Source: DASRFA01 sp035651755 (lineage in GTDB: Bacteria > Desulfobacterota > Binatia > UBA12015). Taken from it: a DNA stretch of 64,000 nucleotides. The position numbers and the translations under genes were made by a program. The notes under the pieces are model-generated. The model saw only the letters and a program-made list of their open reading frames with translations. It was not told the origin of the DNA and did not search any database. Below are positions 45,101-53,153 of this stretch, piece by piece (position 1 is the stretch's first letter; each line of letters begins with the position of its first letter). The stretch is taken from the NCBI GenBank assembly GCA_035651755.1, contig DASRFA010000007.1, forward strand, positions 1-64,000, given 5' to 3'.

Positions 45101-45351
45101 CGATCCTGATGACCTCGTTCGCGTTCATCCTCGGCGTCTACCCGCTCGTCGTCGCGGACGGCGCTGGAGCCGCCAGCCGGCGCGCGCTCGGCACCGCCGT
45201 CTTCGGCGGGATGATGACGTCGACGCTGCTCGCCGTCCTGTTCGTGCCGGTCTTCTACGTCGTGTTCCAGAACGCGAGCGAGCGCTGGGCGGCGCGCCGC
45301 TCGCGCCGCCCGAGCCCGGCGCCCGCTTCGGAGGTGGCGCCGAACCGCTGA
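42196..45351 (+). CDS. RND efflux pump, HAE1/AcrB type
   Basis: A 1051-residue inner membrane proton antiporter. It starts MIPRFFIDRPIFANVIAIV and has the twelve-helix, two-porter-domain layout of HAE1 pumps. The proton-relay acids are in place (Asp408 and Asp409 in VVDDAIVIVEN, Lys936 in SKNAILIVEFAR). It is slightly longer than E. coli AcrB (1049). Drug, dye or hydrophobic-compound export is expected; the substrate cannot be told. It follows the adaptor with an ATGA overlap, and no regulator gene is in the operon. Confidence 0.92.
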   Translation: MIPRFFIDRPIFANVIAIVTIIFGVVTLMRLPVEQYPPIVPPTVQVTTSYPGANAQVVADTVAAPIEQQVNGVEHMLYMSSVSASDGSYSLTVTFDVGTDLDIAQVLVQNRVAVAQPLLPQDVQRQGIQTKKQSPNIILFVTLSSPDERYDSLFLSNYATLRVKDELSRIDGVGDVLVFGAGDYSMRVWLDPQRLKARNLTTSDVVDAIREQNVQVAAGRLGAPPAPDTQDFQLTINTLGRLSDVPEFESIVVKSDGPRVTRLRDIARVELGAQVYDIFFQQDGKPAAGIAIFQLPGANALQVADRIRAAMANLEPSFPEGLRYQIPFDTTLFVRQAIGEVYTTLVEAALLVLVVILVFLQDWRAVLVPATTVPVTIVGAFAGLALFGFSVNLLTLFGLVLAIGIVVDDAIVIVENASHHLENDRVTPREATARAMDEVTGPILGITFVLMAVFLPSAFMGGITGQLYRQFALTIAVTAVISAINALTLKPAQCAMYLRPTTGRRNAFFRGFNRVYDRVERAYVRTVVRMVARPGITMLAFAVLAAATAWAFGRLPTGFLPVEDQGYVVAGVQLPDSASQSRTRRVVDQVNRIIAETPGVSAWNTVGGNSILDGATASNAATFYVVFEPWEKRKDPSLRQEAILADLRRRLGGVQEAISFAFPPPAIDGLGVAGGFQLQLQDRGGAGLAALQQVLEEMLRDGEAQSGLTAMNSTFRAGVPQLWADVDRDKVKSLGIPLTDVFDTLQAYLGSAYVNDFNLFGRTYQVRLQAEPAFRLTPSDVRNLEVRNQRGHMVPLGTFVDVQDTIGPQVILRYNLYPTAIITGEAALGYSSGQALELMEQMARSKLPPSMGYEWTGISYQEKKVGSEAYLIFALAVLLVFLVLAALYESWTSPAAVVLVVPLALLGTAVAVALRGGDNNVYTQIGVVLLVALASKNAILIVEFAREQRERGLAVAEAAIEAARLRFRPILMTSFAFILGVYPLVVADGAGAASRRALGTAVFGGMMTSTLLAVLFVPVFYVVFQNASERWAARRSRRPSPAPASEVAPNR

Positions 45352-45477
45352 CCGCCGAGCGCAGCAGGGCCGCGCGAAGCCGCCGATCCCTTCCGTCCGT
45401 CGGGGCCGAAAATCTCGGTGGGCGACTGTCGATCCGACGCGGCGTCGATCGACTGGCTCGTGAAGGAGACAGCAGCG

Positions 45478-45831
45478 ATGACCTACGTCGATGGATTCGT
45501 CGTGGCCGTTCCGACGGCGAACCGGGAGAATTATCGCGCGCACGCCGAGACAGCGGCGGCGGTATTCAAGGAGCACGGCGCGCTCGCGGTCGTCGAGTGC
45601 TGGGGCGACGACGTGCCGGACGGCGAGGTGACCTCGTTTCCCATGGCCGTGAAGTGCCAGAAGGACGAGACGGTCGTCTTCTCGTGGATCGTCTGGCGCT
45701 CCCGCCAGGCGCGCGACGAGGGCATGAAGCGGTCGATGGCGGACCCGCGCCTCGCCCCCGCCGCCAACCCGATGCCGTTCGACGGCAAGCGAATGATCTT
45801 CGGCGGCTTCGAGACGATCGTCGACGTCTGA
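45478..45831 (+). CDS. DUF1428 (YbaA-like) protein
   Basis: A 117-residue protein. ATG 45478 follows GAAGGAG. It reads MTYVDGFVVAVPTANRENYR, GALAVVECWGDDVPDGEVTSF and MPFDGKRMIFGGFETIVDV, a near-textbook match to DUF1428, a dimeric alpha-beta barrel (the same broad fold as the DUF1330-like protein at 4109). The family's role is unknown; it is probably cytoplasmic. It follows the RND operon at 126 bases and may have its own promoter. Confidence 0.9.
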   Translation: MTYVDGFVVAVPTANRENYRAHAETAAAVFKEHGALAVVECWGDDVPDGEVTSFPMAVKCQKDETVVFSWIVWRSRQARDEGMKRSMADPRLAPAANPMPFDGKRMIFGGFETIVDV

Positions 45832-45885
45832 CGGCGGGACGCTCGGCAAAATCAGGGGCGGCCGTTCTCGAGGCGGCGGGCGGCG

Positions 45886-46368
45886 TCAGGAGCCGTCGGG
45901 CATCGCGCCGGCCGCGATCCAGCTGCGCACGAGGTCGATCTCGGCGTCGCTGAGCGGGGTCGCGCCGAGCGGCATGGACGAGCCCTCGCCGGGCTGAAGG
46001 TCGCCGGTCAGCTTGGCGATGAGGAAGCTCTTCTGGGGCTGATCCGGCGCGACGCGCAGCAGCCCCGCGGCGCGCGCGGCGGCGTTGTCGGGCTCGACGT
46101 TGACCAGGCCGTCGTACGAATCGCCGGCGACCAGCGAGAGGCTCCCGGAACGCGCGACCGCGGAGTGGCATGCCGCGCTCGTGCAGTGTTTGTCGAAGAT
46201 CTCGCGCTGGATCGTCGCGAAGCTCGGATCCGCCCCGCCGCCGACCGTTCCGCCGCCGCCGTCGCTCGGGGTTCCGCCCGTGCCGGCGCAACCCGCGACG
46301 ACGGCAAGGACCCAGGCGAAGACGCGGCGCGATGGCGCCCGGCGAGTTTGTATGGGATTTTTTCCCAC
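45886..46368 (-). CDS. Exported cytochrome-c-like lipoprotein with CX4CH
   Basis: A 160-residue protein; GTG 46368 follows an AAAGATG ribosome site. The N-terminus has a signal and a lipobox-like VAGC, then a Gly-rich linker. The mature domain has IFDKHCTSAACHSAV, a C-x4-C-H motif in place of CxxCH, and a downstream SSMPLGATPLSDAEIDLVRSWIAAGA, where the Met of MPLG could be the sixth ligand. Proteins of this pattern (I-F-x-x-x-C-x4-C-H) are common among myxobacterial and related exported proteins. Heme binding is likely but the expanded motif leaves doubt. Confidence 0.7.
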   Translation of the reverse strand: MGKNPIQTRRAPSRRVFAWVLAVVAGCAGTGGTPSDGGGGTVGGGADPSFATIQREIFDKHCTSAACHSAVARSGSLSLVAGDSYDGLVNVEPDNAAARAAGLLRVAPDQPQKSFLIAKLTGDLQPGEGSSMPLGATPLSDAEIDLVRSWIAAGAMPDGS

Positions 46369-46472
46369 GGCAGCATCTTTGCCGCGGACGCGCCGCCTGT
46401 CAACACGGTCGATTCGGCGGCGTCGCGCGTCGACGGGTGCGGGCTGGCTGCGACGGAGGCGGCGGGGCCGCC

Positions 46473-47657
46473 CTAGCGCCGTTCGCCGCCGTTCGCCCTC
46501 CAGTCGGACGGCGCCTCGACGTACGAGCCGTCCAGCTCTGCCGTCGAAGCGCAGCCCAGGAGCTTCATCGTCCTCAGCAGATCCGCCGTCAGGATCTCGA
46601 TGGCGCGCGCGACGCCCGGCCCGCCCGCCGCACCGAGGCCCCAGGCATAGGCGCGCCCGATGAGCACCGCTCGCGCGCCGAGACAGAGCGCCTTCACGAT
46701 GTCTCCGCCGCGGCGGATGCCGCCGTCCATCAGGACCTCGGTCCGCGCGCCGACGGCCGCGACGATTTCCGGCAGCACCCGGAGGGTCGCGGCGACGCCG
46801 TCGAGCTGACGCCCGCCGTGATTGGAGACCACGACTGCGTCGGCGCCCGCATCGACGGCTTGCCGTGCGACGTCGCCGGTATGGACGCCCTTCACCACCA
46901 GCGGGCCCTGCCAGGCGTCGCGCATCCAGCGCAGGTCGCTCCACGTCACGTTGGTCTGCGCGAGGAGGACGCTGGTGTCGCGACACGGCATCGCGCCGAC
47001 GTCCGGCAGCTCGACGTTGGGAAAGACGCGCGGCGATCCGTCGCCCAGGTAGCCGAGCACCCAGCGTGGATGCATGGCGAACTGCCAGAGATGCGGCAGG
47101 CTTCCCGCCAGCTCACCGGCGAGAACGGGACCCGCGCCGCGGCGGAGCTCCCGCTCGCGCATGCCGCCGACCGGAGTGTCGATCGTGACGACGAGCACGG
47201 AATATCCGGCGGTACGCGCGCGGGCGATCGCCGCTTCGGCCACGGCCCGTCCCCCGGGGACGTACAGCTGATACCAGAGGGGACCGCTCGTGGCGGCGCG
47301 CACGTCCTCCAGGCGCGTGCCCGAGAACGTCGAGAGCACGTATGCCGTGCCGGCCGCGTTCGCCGCGCGCGCCGCAACGCTGTCGCCCGCTGGATGGAAC
47401 ATGCGGCAGAAACCGACCGGTGCGAGCAGGAAGGGCAGCTCGAGCATCGTTCCCAGAACGGTCGTCCGCAGATCGACCGCGGGGGTGGCGATGCATTGGC
47501 GTGGCCTGAAGGTCACCGCGGCGAACGCGTCGGTATTGGCGCGGAGCGTGATCTCGCCATCGGCGCCGCCATCGATGTAGTCGAAGACCATCGCCGGGAG
47601 GCGCCGCTTCGCCAGACGTCGCAGGTCGGCGATGTTGACGACGCGCGAGAGCCGCAT
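46473..47657 (-). CDS. FMN-dependent alpha-hydroxy-acid dehydrogenase/oxidase
   Basis: A 394-residue protein with the (beta-alpha)8 fold of L-lactate dehydrogenase, glycolate oxidase and mandelate dehydrogenase. It starts VNIADLRRLAKRRLPAMVFDYIDGGADGE, has the FMN-binding LLAPVGFCRMFHPAGD and the catalytic His280 in VVVSNHGGRQLDGV, with the later VLMDGGIRRGGDIVKAL phosphate site. It oxidises a 2-hydroxy acid and passes electrons to a quinone, cytochrome or oxygen; the neighbouring cytochrome-like lipoprotein could be an acceptor, though the link is inference. No convincing ribosome site precedes ATG 47657. Confidence 0.85.
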   Translation of the reverse strand: MRLSRVVNIADLRRLAKRRLPAMVFDYIDGGADGEITLRANTDAFAAVTFRPRQCIATPAVDLRTTVLGTMLELPFLLAPVGFCRMFHPAGDSVAARAANAAGTAYVLSTFSGTRLEDVRAATSGPLWYQLYVPGGRAVAEAAIARARTAGYSVLVVTIDTPVGGMRERELRRGAGPVLAGELAGSLPHLWQFAMHPRWVLGYLGDGSPRVFPNVELPDVGAMPCRDTSVLLAQTNVTWSDLRWMRDAWQGPLVVKGVHTGDVARQAVDAGADAVVVSNHGGRQLDGVAATLRVLPEIVAAVGARTEVLMDGGIRRGGDIVKALCLGARAVLIGRAYAWGLGAAGGPGVARAIEILTADLLRTMKLLGCASTAELDGSYVEAPSDWRANGGERR

Positions 47658-47677
47658 GGAGGTCGCTGGCTGGACCG

Positions 47678-48490
47678 TCAAGCCCGCCGGGCCCGGATGA
47701 AGAGCGCGTCGCGATCGATCTGCGGCACCGGCCAGCGCGCTTCCCCGACCCGTCGACAGGCGTCCCGGAGGCGCTTCGCCTCGTGTCGAAAGAACCGGTC
47801 GAGCGCATCGACGTCGGCCTGGACGACCCGCCGATCGCTGCGCGCCTTCGGCTTCTCGGTCAGCGTCAGGACGAGCGACGACAGGGCGCTCTCGTCCTCG
47901 CCGCGGAGGAAGGCCGCCCACGCGTCGACGGCGCCGCGCGGCAGACGGCGGAACGCGAAGGCGTACGTCCGCTCTCCGCGGGTGCGGCGCGCGGTCTTCT
48001 CGCGGTGGCCGACGTGGCGGAGCAGACGGGCGAGCGCGAAGAAGGCCTCGCCGGTGATCTCGCGCGAGCGGAAGGCGCCGTGCCACGCGAGCTCGGGTCG
48101 CTCGTCGGGGCGGCTCGAGAGCGCGATCGCGAAGATGCCCGCATCCGTCGTGCCGAGCCCGATCAGCGGGTAGAGGAACGAGAACGCCATCGCGGCGTTC
48201 CACCGCGGCCGGAGCTCGCGGATGAGCGCCGCCTCGCGGAGCTCCGCCTCGAGCGCGGTCGCGCACGGGTCGAACGCGATGCTCGCGGCGCTCTTGACGA
48301 TCTCGCGCATCTTCCGGTGCTTCTTCCGGCGCGTCGCGTGGCGGTACTGCGAGACCCGCCGGCGGAGGTTGATCGCCTTGCCGACGTAGACGACGTCGCC
48401 TCGGGCATCGAGCACCCGGTAGACGCCGGGCGTGCGCGGGACCGTCTCGAGGAAGTCGTCGCCGAGCCGGCGGTCGAAGGCGCGCGTCAC
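47678..48490 (-). CDS. GIY-YIG endonuclease (Cho/UvrC-N-like)
   Basis: A 270-residue protein. GTG 48490 is the best start in the long open frame. The GIY-YIG domain sits at the N-terminus: TPGVYRVLDARGDVVYVGK near 22-38 and NLRRRVSQYRH, with a later conserved EAALIREL helix. It matches the nuclease domain of UvrC and of the shorter Cho protein used in nucleotide excision repair, but the C-terminal domain here is not the UvrC RNase H-like half. A repair or DNA-processing nuclease is likely; it has no repair partner here. Confidence 0.8.
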   Translation of the reverse strand: MTRAFDRRLGDDFLETVPRTPGVYRVLDARGDVVYVGKAINLRRRVSQYRHATRRKKHRKMREIVKSAASIAFDPCATALEAELREAALIRELRPRWNAAMAFSFLYPLIGLGTTDAGIFAIALSSRPDERPELAWHGAFRSREITGEAFFALARLLRHVGHREKTARRTRGERTYAFAFRRLPRGAVDAWAAFLRGEDESALSSLVLTLTEKPKARSDRRVVQADVDALDRFFRHEAKRLRDACRRVGEARWPVPQIDRDALFIRARRA

Positions 48491-48574
48491 GCGGCGACTG
48501 TCGCCGAAGGCGCGACAGCTGTCGAGTCGAGCGCCGAGGGGCCGAGCCCCGACCGAGGCGACGAAGTGTAGACG

Positions 48575-49321
48575 ATGGGCCGCCCGAGCGACTATGCTGT
48601 GAGCGGCACCGGGGTCGGCCCGGTGAAGACCGCAAGAGCGAAAGGCATGAGAGCCGAAGGGAGCATCGGTCCCTCGTCCCGTGGTACGCGTCCGACGCAG
48701 GCGGAAGTCGATGCGTGGGCGGATCGCGAGCGCCGCCGGCGTGTGGCTTGGCTCGCGGGGCCGGGAGAAGAGGAGAGGCGGGACTGGACGAGCCGCTACC
48801 GCTGGCGCGCCTTCCTGGGCCTCGAAGAGTCGCGTCTCGGCCCGCTGCCGGAGGAAGTCGAGCAGTGGGCCGAGCGAGAGCACAAGCGCCGCCAGGAATG
48901 GATGGCGGGGCCGAGCGAAGCCGAGCAGCGTGAATGGCTGAGACGACGTCGGGCTTTTCCCGGCGGCGCCGCGGCGGATGCCGCGTCGCCGCCCGAGGAA
49001 GCGCTCGAGCACTGGGTCGCGCGCGAGCGGCATCGCCGGGAGCAGTGGCTCGCAGGCCCGAGCGAGGAAGAACGGGCGGCATGGGCCGAAAGCCAGGCGG
49101 GCGGAAGGCTGGAGCATTTCCTGCGCTTCCCCGACATCCTCGAGAACGAGCTTCCGGAAGCGCTGCCGCTCCTCGTACGCGAGGCCGAGCTTGCGGCCAA
49201 AGGCATCCTCTACGAGATGAGCCGGGTGCCGGGCGCCCTGTGGCACCATCTGACGAGGGCAGGCAAGGCGTTCGAGGAAGAGCTCTCCCGGAACCCGGTG
49301 CGCCGTCGCGTGCGCTACTGA
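48575..49321 (+). CDS. Hypothetical protein with three Trp/Arg-rich repeats
   Basis: A 248-residue protein not matched to a known family. After a short N-terminal part it holds three similar units of 50-60 residues. Each has a helix of the pattern W-x-x-R-E-x-x-R-R, then a W-x-x-GPSEEE-like turn: WADRERRRRVAWLAGPGEEE, WAEREHKRRQEWMAGPSEAE and WVARERHRREQWLAGPSEEE. The C-terminal ~80 residues have no repeat and include PALWHHL-type helices (RVPGALWHHLTRAGKAF). The start may instead be ATG 48647. Divergent from the nuclease gene. A nucleic-acid or membrane-bound scaffold is conceivable. Confidence 0.65.
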   Translation: MGRPSDYAVSGTGVGPVKTARAKGMRAEGSIGPSSRGTRPTQAEVDAWADRERRRRVAWLAGPGEEERRDWTSRYRWRAFLGLEESRLGPLPEEVEQWAEREHKRRQEWMAGPSEAEQREWLRRRRAFPGGAAADAASPPEEALEHWVARERHRREQWLAGPSEEERAAWAESQAGGRLEHFLRFPDILENELPEALPLLVREAELAAKGILYEMSRVPGALWHHLTRAGKAFEEELSRNPVRRRVRY

Positions 49322-49388
49322 CGACGGCGAGTCCTGATCCCGGGAGCCGAACCGCCGACGTCCGCCGGCCGGCGACGTCCCTTCCCGG

Positions 49389-51044
49389 TCAGCGAAATCG
49401 CCGTGGATCGGCATCGAGCCCGCTCGCCCGTGCGGCGCGCGACAACCGCCGAAGCTCGACGACCGACAAGGCGAGAAGGACGATGCCGAGGAGGCCGATC
49501 CCGACGATGACGGCCTGCAAGAAACCGCCGGCGCCGACCGACGCCGCCGTACCGTGCGAGACGAGGAACGGCAGCAGGGCGATCCAGCCCGAGGCGGTGA
49601 GCAGCGCGAGCGCTTCGACACGGCGGACGCGACGCGCGACGGCGACGAGATCGCCGCTCCTTTCGCGCATGCTCTCGATCGCGTCGACGACCCGCCGCAA
49701 ACGAAAGCGGCCTTCGACGAACCACTGCGCGGCGTGTGCGAGGCTCAGCTCGGTGAGCTCGATCTGCATGAGCCGCCCGAAGAAGCGGTTCTCGTGCGCG
49801 CGCAGATCGAACTCCGGATCGAGCTCCCGCACCATCGCCTCGGCCGTGAGCACCGCCTTGAGGTAGCGAACGATGTCCGGTGCGAGCACCATCCCGTGGT
49901 CGCGGACGATGGCGAGCATCCGAATCTCGAAAACGTCCTCCGACGGTGCGGCGTCGCACGGACCGACGCGCTCGCTTTCGAGATAGCTCTTGAGCGCATC
50001 CGTCAGGTCGCGGCGGGCGGAACGGACGTCCGTGCTCGCTGCCGGTGTCAGAAAGCGCATGAATTCGTCGACGGCCCTCGCCACTCGTCCCGCGAACAGG
50101 TTCTGCGCGAAATACCGCAGCGAATCGGTCGTGTCCGCGTCGAGCTTGCCGACGATGCCGAAGTCCACGTACCCGATCGCGTCGCCGGGGAGGACGACGA
50201 GGTTCGCGGGATGCGGATCGGCGTGGAAGTAGCCGAAGCGGTAGATCTGATTCAGGGAGTTCCAGACGATGTGGCTCGCGATGCGCCGCGGGTCGTGGCC
50301 GCATGCGTGCAGCCGTTCCAGGAAGCCGCGATCATCCCGGCGGATCGCTTCGATGACGTCGAAGACCGCCACTCCGGGCAGATACTCGAGAGTGAGAACG
50401 CGCGACGTGGTGTACGCGCCGATCACCTCCGCGTCGTGCTCGAGCGGGTCGCCCGCGGCATTGCGGCGTAGGATCGCGGCGTGTCGCGCCTCGGCGCGGT
50501 AGTCGAGCTCCTCTTCCGTCCAGCGTGCGAACTCGCGCACGAACTCACGCGCGTGCGTATGGCGGAGGAGGAAGGTGTCGAGGACGCTGGCGAGCCACCG
50601 CATGAGCCGCAGATCGGCGCGCACGATCGAGCGAATGTCCGGACGCTGTACCTTGACGGCGACGGTGGTGCCGTCGGGAAGGACGGCACGGTGGACCTGC
50701 CCGATCGAAGCTGCCGCCATCGGTTGCCATTCGAACGACGAGAAGAGCTCCTCCACCGGACGCGCGAGCTCTTCTTCGATGACCTGCCGTACCGCCGCGG
50801 CCGGAAACGGCCGGACCTGATTGAGCAGTCGAAAGAAGCGGAGACAGTAGTCCGCCGGCAGCAGGTCGAAGCGCAGCGCGAGGGCCTGGCCGAGCTTCAC
50901 CCAGGTACCACCCAGCTCTTCCAGGAACGCCTGCATGCGCTCGGCCCGGTCCGATCCGCGGCGTCGGCGCACCCGGGGCCACAGAAGGTGCCGCCACGCC
51001 GCCATGAAGACCTGCACGACGCGCCTCGCCACACCGTTGCCCAT
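49389..51044 (-). CDS. ABC1/UbiB-family atypical kinase
   Basis: A 551-residue protein. The family-specific KxGQ motif (WVKLGQALALR, residues 49-53) is followed by the Ala-rich loop AAASIGQVHRA, the Lys strand VAVKVQRPD, HADPHPANLVV and DFGIVG, as in UbiB, COQ8 and ABC1 kinases. Two or more hydrophobic segments near the C-terminus (WIALLPFLVSHG, LQAVIVGIGLLGIVLLALSVV) anchor it in the membrane. UbiB-type proteins support quinone synthesis and lipid handling. It ends a four-gene minus-strand group with SRPBCC, DoxX-like and BtaA-like genes, 92 bases after the last. Confidence 0.9.
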   Translation of the reverse strand: MGNGVARRVVQVFMAAWRHLLWPRVRRRRGSDRAERMQAFLEELGGTWVKLGQALALRFDLLPADYCLRFFRLLNQVRPFPAAAVRQVIEEELARPVEELFSSFEWQPMAAASIGQVHRAVLPDGTTVAVKVQRPDIRSIVRADLRLMRWLASVLDTFLLRHTHAREFVREFARWTEEELDYRAEARHAAILRRNAAGDPLEHDAEVIGAYTTSRVLTLEYLPGVAVFDVIEAIRRDDRGFLERLHACGHDPRRIASHIVWNSLNQIYRFGYFHADPHPANLVVLPGDAIGYVDFGIVGKLDADTTDSLRYFAQNLFAGRVARAVDEFMRFLTPAASTDVRSARRDLTDALKSYLESERVGPCDAAPSEDVFEIRMLAIVRDHGMVLAPDIVRYLKAVLTAEAMVRELDPEFDLRAHENRFFGRLMQIELTELSLAHAAQWFVEGRFRLRRVVDAIESMRERSGDLVAVARRVRRVEALALLTASGWIALLPFLVSHGTAASVGAGGFLQAVIVGIGLLGIVLLALSVVELRRLSRAARASGLDADPRRFR

Positions 51045-51135
51045 CGGTTGCCTGCCTACCACGACATGGCGGAGCGGAAGAGCACGGCCCGGATCGCGAA
51101 TCCCGCCATCCGGCGTGCGGTGCAGTGCGGCCGCC

Positions 51136-52035
51136 TCACGACGCGTGAAGCTCGGCCACCGGCCGCACGTCGACGATGCCCCACAGCATCGCGCGGTCGT
51201 CGGCGGCGCGGTTCCAAGGCGATGGCCCGTCGGGCTCCGCGAAGCTGCGCAGCGCCGCCACGGCGCGCGGCGCAGCGGCGTGCCTCACGGCGTCGAAGAG
51301 ACGGCTCCGGTACTCCGGGCTCGCGCCGTCGAGGATGTTCGAGAGCGTGAAACCGTCGAAGCTGGCCTTCGGCGCCCGTTCGAGCCAGCTCGCAGCGTCG
51401 CCTTGCACCAGCGTCACCGGCCCGGCGGAGATCGCCGCGTCCGCGACGTCGCCCAGCAGCAGCGCGCGCACGTACGGGTTGGTGCGGTTGGGATGCCGCC
51501 CGAAGCAGCGCCGAAGCCGCGCGCGCATCGTCGCGCCGAAGCGCCGTGGGAGAAACTCGAGGAGCTGCGGCGAGTACACCGAACGCAGCGCGGTCACCGA
51601 GAAGACGGCGTCGAACGCCAGTCGTAGCCTCGGGGTATCGAGCTCGCGCCGCCAGAATTCGAGCTGCACCGCCGGGTCGTCGAGCTCGACGAAGTGCTCC
51701 AACCGCGCTCGCGTCCACCCGACCAGCGGAGCGAACGTCCGCAGGAAGCCCATCACCCGCTCGGCCGTGCCGCGCACCGACGGAGCCCCTTCGAGGCGCG
51801 CGGCCGCATAGTCGAGCTGCCTCGGGTTGATGTCGATCGCGACGACGTCGTGGCTCTGCGACAGGCGCATCGCGGTGCAGCCCGCCGACGCGATGCAGAA
51901 GACGCGTCCACCCGGGCGAAAGGCCGACAGCTCCACCGAAGCGTCTTCGTACATGCGGCCGAAGAGCACGCGTCGGGGACCCGCCCGCGCATCGAAGCGC
52001 CCCGTGGCCCAAGCGGTCGAGGAGAGCGCGCTCAC
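51136..52035 (-). CDS. BtaA-like (DUF3419) SAM-dependent transferase
   Basis: A 299-residue protein with GTG 52035 overlapping the upstream stop. It reads RVFCIASAGCTAMRLSQSHD, VVAIDINPRQLDYAAARL, and later SFDGFTLSNILDG, the motif I, acidic loop and Asn-rich region of the DUF3419 family. BtaA in this family moves the 3-amino-3-carboxypropyl group of SAM to diacylglycerol to start betaine-lipid synthesis. The methylating partner BtaB is not beside it, so a different product (for instance homoserine lipid without methylation) is possible. It is probably a lipid or quinol-related enzyme. Confidence 0.8.
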   Translation of the reverse strand: MSALSSTAWATGRFDARAGPRRVLFGRMYEDASVELSAFRPGGRVFCIASAGCTAMRLSQSHDVVAIDINPRQLDYAAARLEGAPSVRGTAERVMGFLRTFAPLVGWTRARLEHFVELDDPAVQLEFWRRELDTPRLRLAFDAVFSVTALRSVYSPQLLEFLPRRFGATMRARLRRCFGRHPNRTNPYVRALLLGDVADAAISAGPVTLVQGDAASWLERAPKASFDGFTLSNILDGASPEYRSRLFDAVRHAAAPRAVAALRSFAEPDGPSPWNRAADDRAMLWGIVDVRPVAELHAS

Positions 52036-52403
52036 GACTCGCCCATCCCGACCGCGACCCACGCCAGCACCAGAAACGCGAAGTTCTTCACCACCATGCC
52101 CGGGGGGTCGTGGATGAGGTGCCGCGACCACAGCAGCCCGCTCGCATTGAGCGTGACGAGCAGCGCGGTTTGCACGACCGCACACCACAGCGGCCGCCAC
52201 CCGCTGAGCGCCCAGAGGCCGAGCGTCAGCTCGGCGGCGCCGAGTCCCGTCAGGAACGTGCGGCCGAGCTTGGGACCCCAGGTCGGCACCGCCTCGACGA
52301 CCTTCACCTGGTTCGGGTCGCCTCCGAGCAGCTTGCACCACAGGCCCTCGTAGACCCAGACGCCGGCGACGGCGGCGCGCACCAACCAGTCGGGTACGAG
52401 CAT
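52032..52403 (-). CDS. DoxX-like membrane protein
   Basis: A 123-residue protein with four membrane segments (WLVRAAVAGVWVYEGLWCKLL, LTLGLWALS, LWCAVVQTALLVTLNASGLL, MVVKNFAFLVLAWVAVG). The G-x-W-x-Y-E-G and the final F-A-F-L segment suit the DoxX-like family. Its start overlaps the SRPBCC stop by one base (TGATG) and its stop overlaps the BtaA-like start (GTGA), so the three are translated together. DoxX proteins are terminal-quinol-oxidase related subunits, but this small form has no assigned reaction. Confidence 0.8.
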   Translation of the reverse strand: MLVPDWLVRAAVAGVWVYEGLWCKLLGGDPNQVKVVEAVPTWGPKLGRTFLTGLGAAELTLGLWALSGWRPLWCAVVQTALLVTLNASGLLWSRHLIHDPPGMVVKNFAFLVLAWVAVGMGES

Positions 52404-52876
52404 CACGCGCCCTCGGCCTTCTGTCGCATCGCGCGCAGGATGTGGCGGTGGAAAGAGTGGCACACGGCCTTCTCGAGGGGACCCCACAGCCAGCGCGGAG
52501 ATTTCGGGCTCACGTAGCGCGTCGTGATCTCGACCTCGGCGCGCCCGGGGGACAGCCCGCGCAGGGCGTATTGGCCGCCGGAGAGCCGAAGGCCGCCGCC
52601 GACGTGCAGTCGCTGCTCGATGACCTCGAACGCGTAGCGGCGCGGAGGCTCGAGCTCGGTGATGCGCTTGACGAGGTAGCCGCCCTGGTAGAGGCAGCGC
52701 GCCTCGTCGCCCACCTCGGTCTTCCTGCCCACGGTCTCGATGGGCACGGGCAGCAACAGCCGCAGGTGCAACGGCGGCGGCTGGTCGATCTGCTCGTAGA
52801 AGAGGAGGCGCTCCCATACCTTCTCAGGCGGCGCGTCGAGTTCGATCCGGGTGACGACGGTGCTCGGCTTCTTCAT
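52403..52876 (-). CDS. SRPBCC-family protein
   Basis: A 157-residue cytosolic protein of the START-like fold: STVVTRIELDAPPEKVWERL, then YQGGYLVKRITELEPPRRYAF, VIEQRLHVGGGLRLSGGQYAL, and a C-terminal helix HSFHRHILRAMRQKAEG. The first helix after the P-x-x-x-V-W pattern and the final helix define the ligand cavity. It leads the four-gene group, with AAGGGG before ATG 52876. A carrier for a hydrophobic intermediate used by the BtaA-like and ABC1 proteins is a reasonable guess. Confidence 0.8.
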   Translation of the reverse strand: MKKPSTVVTRIELDAPPEKVWERLLFYEQIDQPPPLHLRLLLPVPIETVGRKTEVGDEARCLYQGGYLVKRITELEPPRRYAFEVIEQRLHVGGGLRLSGGQYALRGLSPGRAEVEITTRYVSPKSPRWLWGPLEKAVCHSFHRHILRAMRQKAEGA

Positions 52877-53153
52877 CGTCAGGCCCCTTCGGTGAGACCG
52901 GTCAACGGGGGACTCTACCCAGCTCGGTGGGGCGGCAGTCAACTTTCGCGCTGGCGTGAGCCGGTCAGGGCCCGTCCGAGAAGTCTGGCGCAGCGGTTCG
53001 CCGCATCGGCCGACTCGAATCGACGGCATCGCGTCTCGTTCGCGGCCTCGATGCGCGCGCGAGGTTCCGCGTTGCTTTCGGATTTGGCTGCGGATATCCC
53101 GAAAGCCGGGCGCAGCGACCACAGGCCGGCTCGCGACACGCCAGCCGAAGCAC

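Noticed and set aside
42184..45849. A 1221-codon minus-strand open frame opposite the RND pump
   Set aside because: It mirrors the pump codons, with repeated Arg, Glu and Asp, and has no motif.
49357..49380. GACGTC flanked GC-rich palindrome between convergent genes
   Set aside because: One unpaired base and no loop; the pairing is no better than expected in this GC content.
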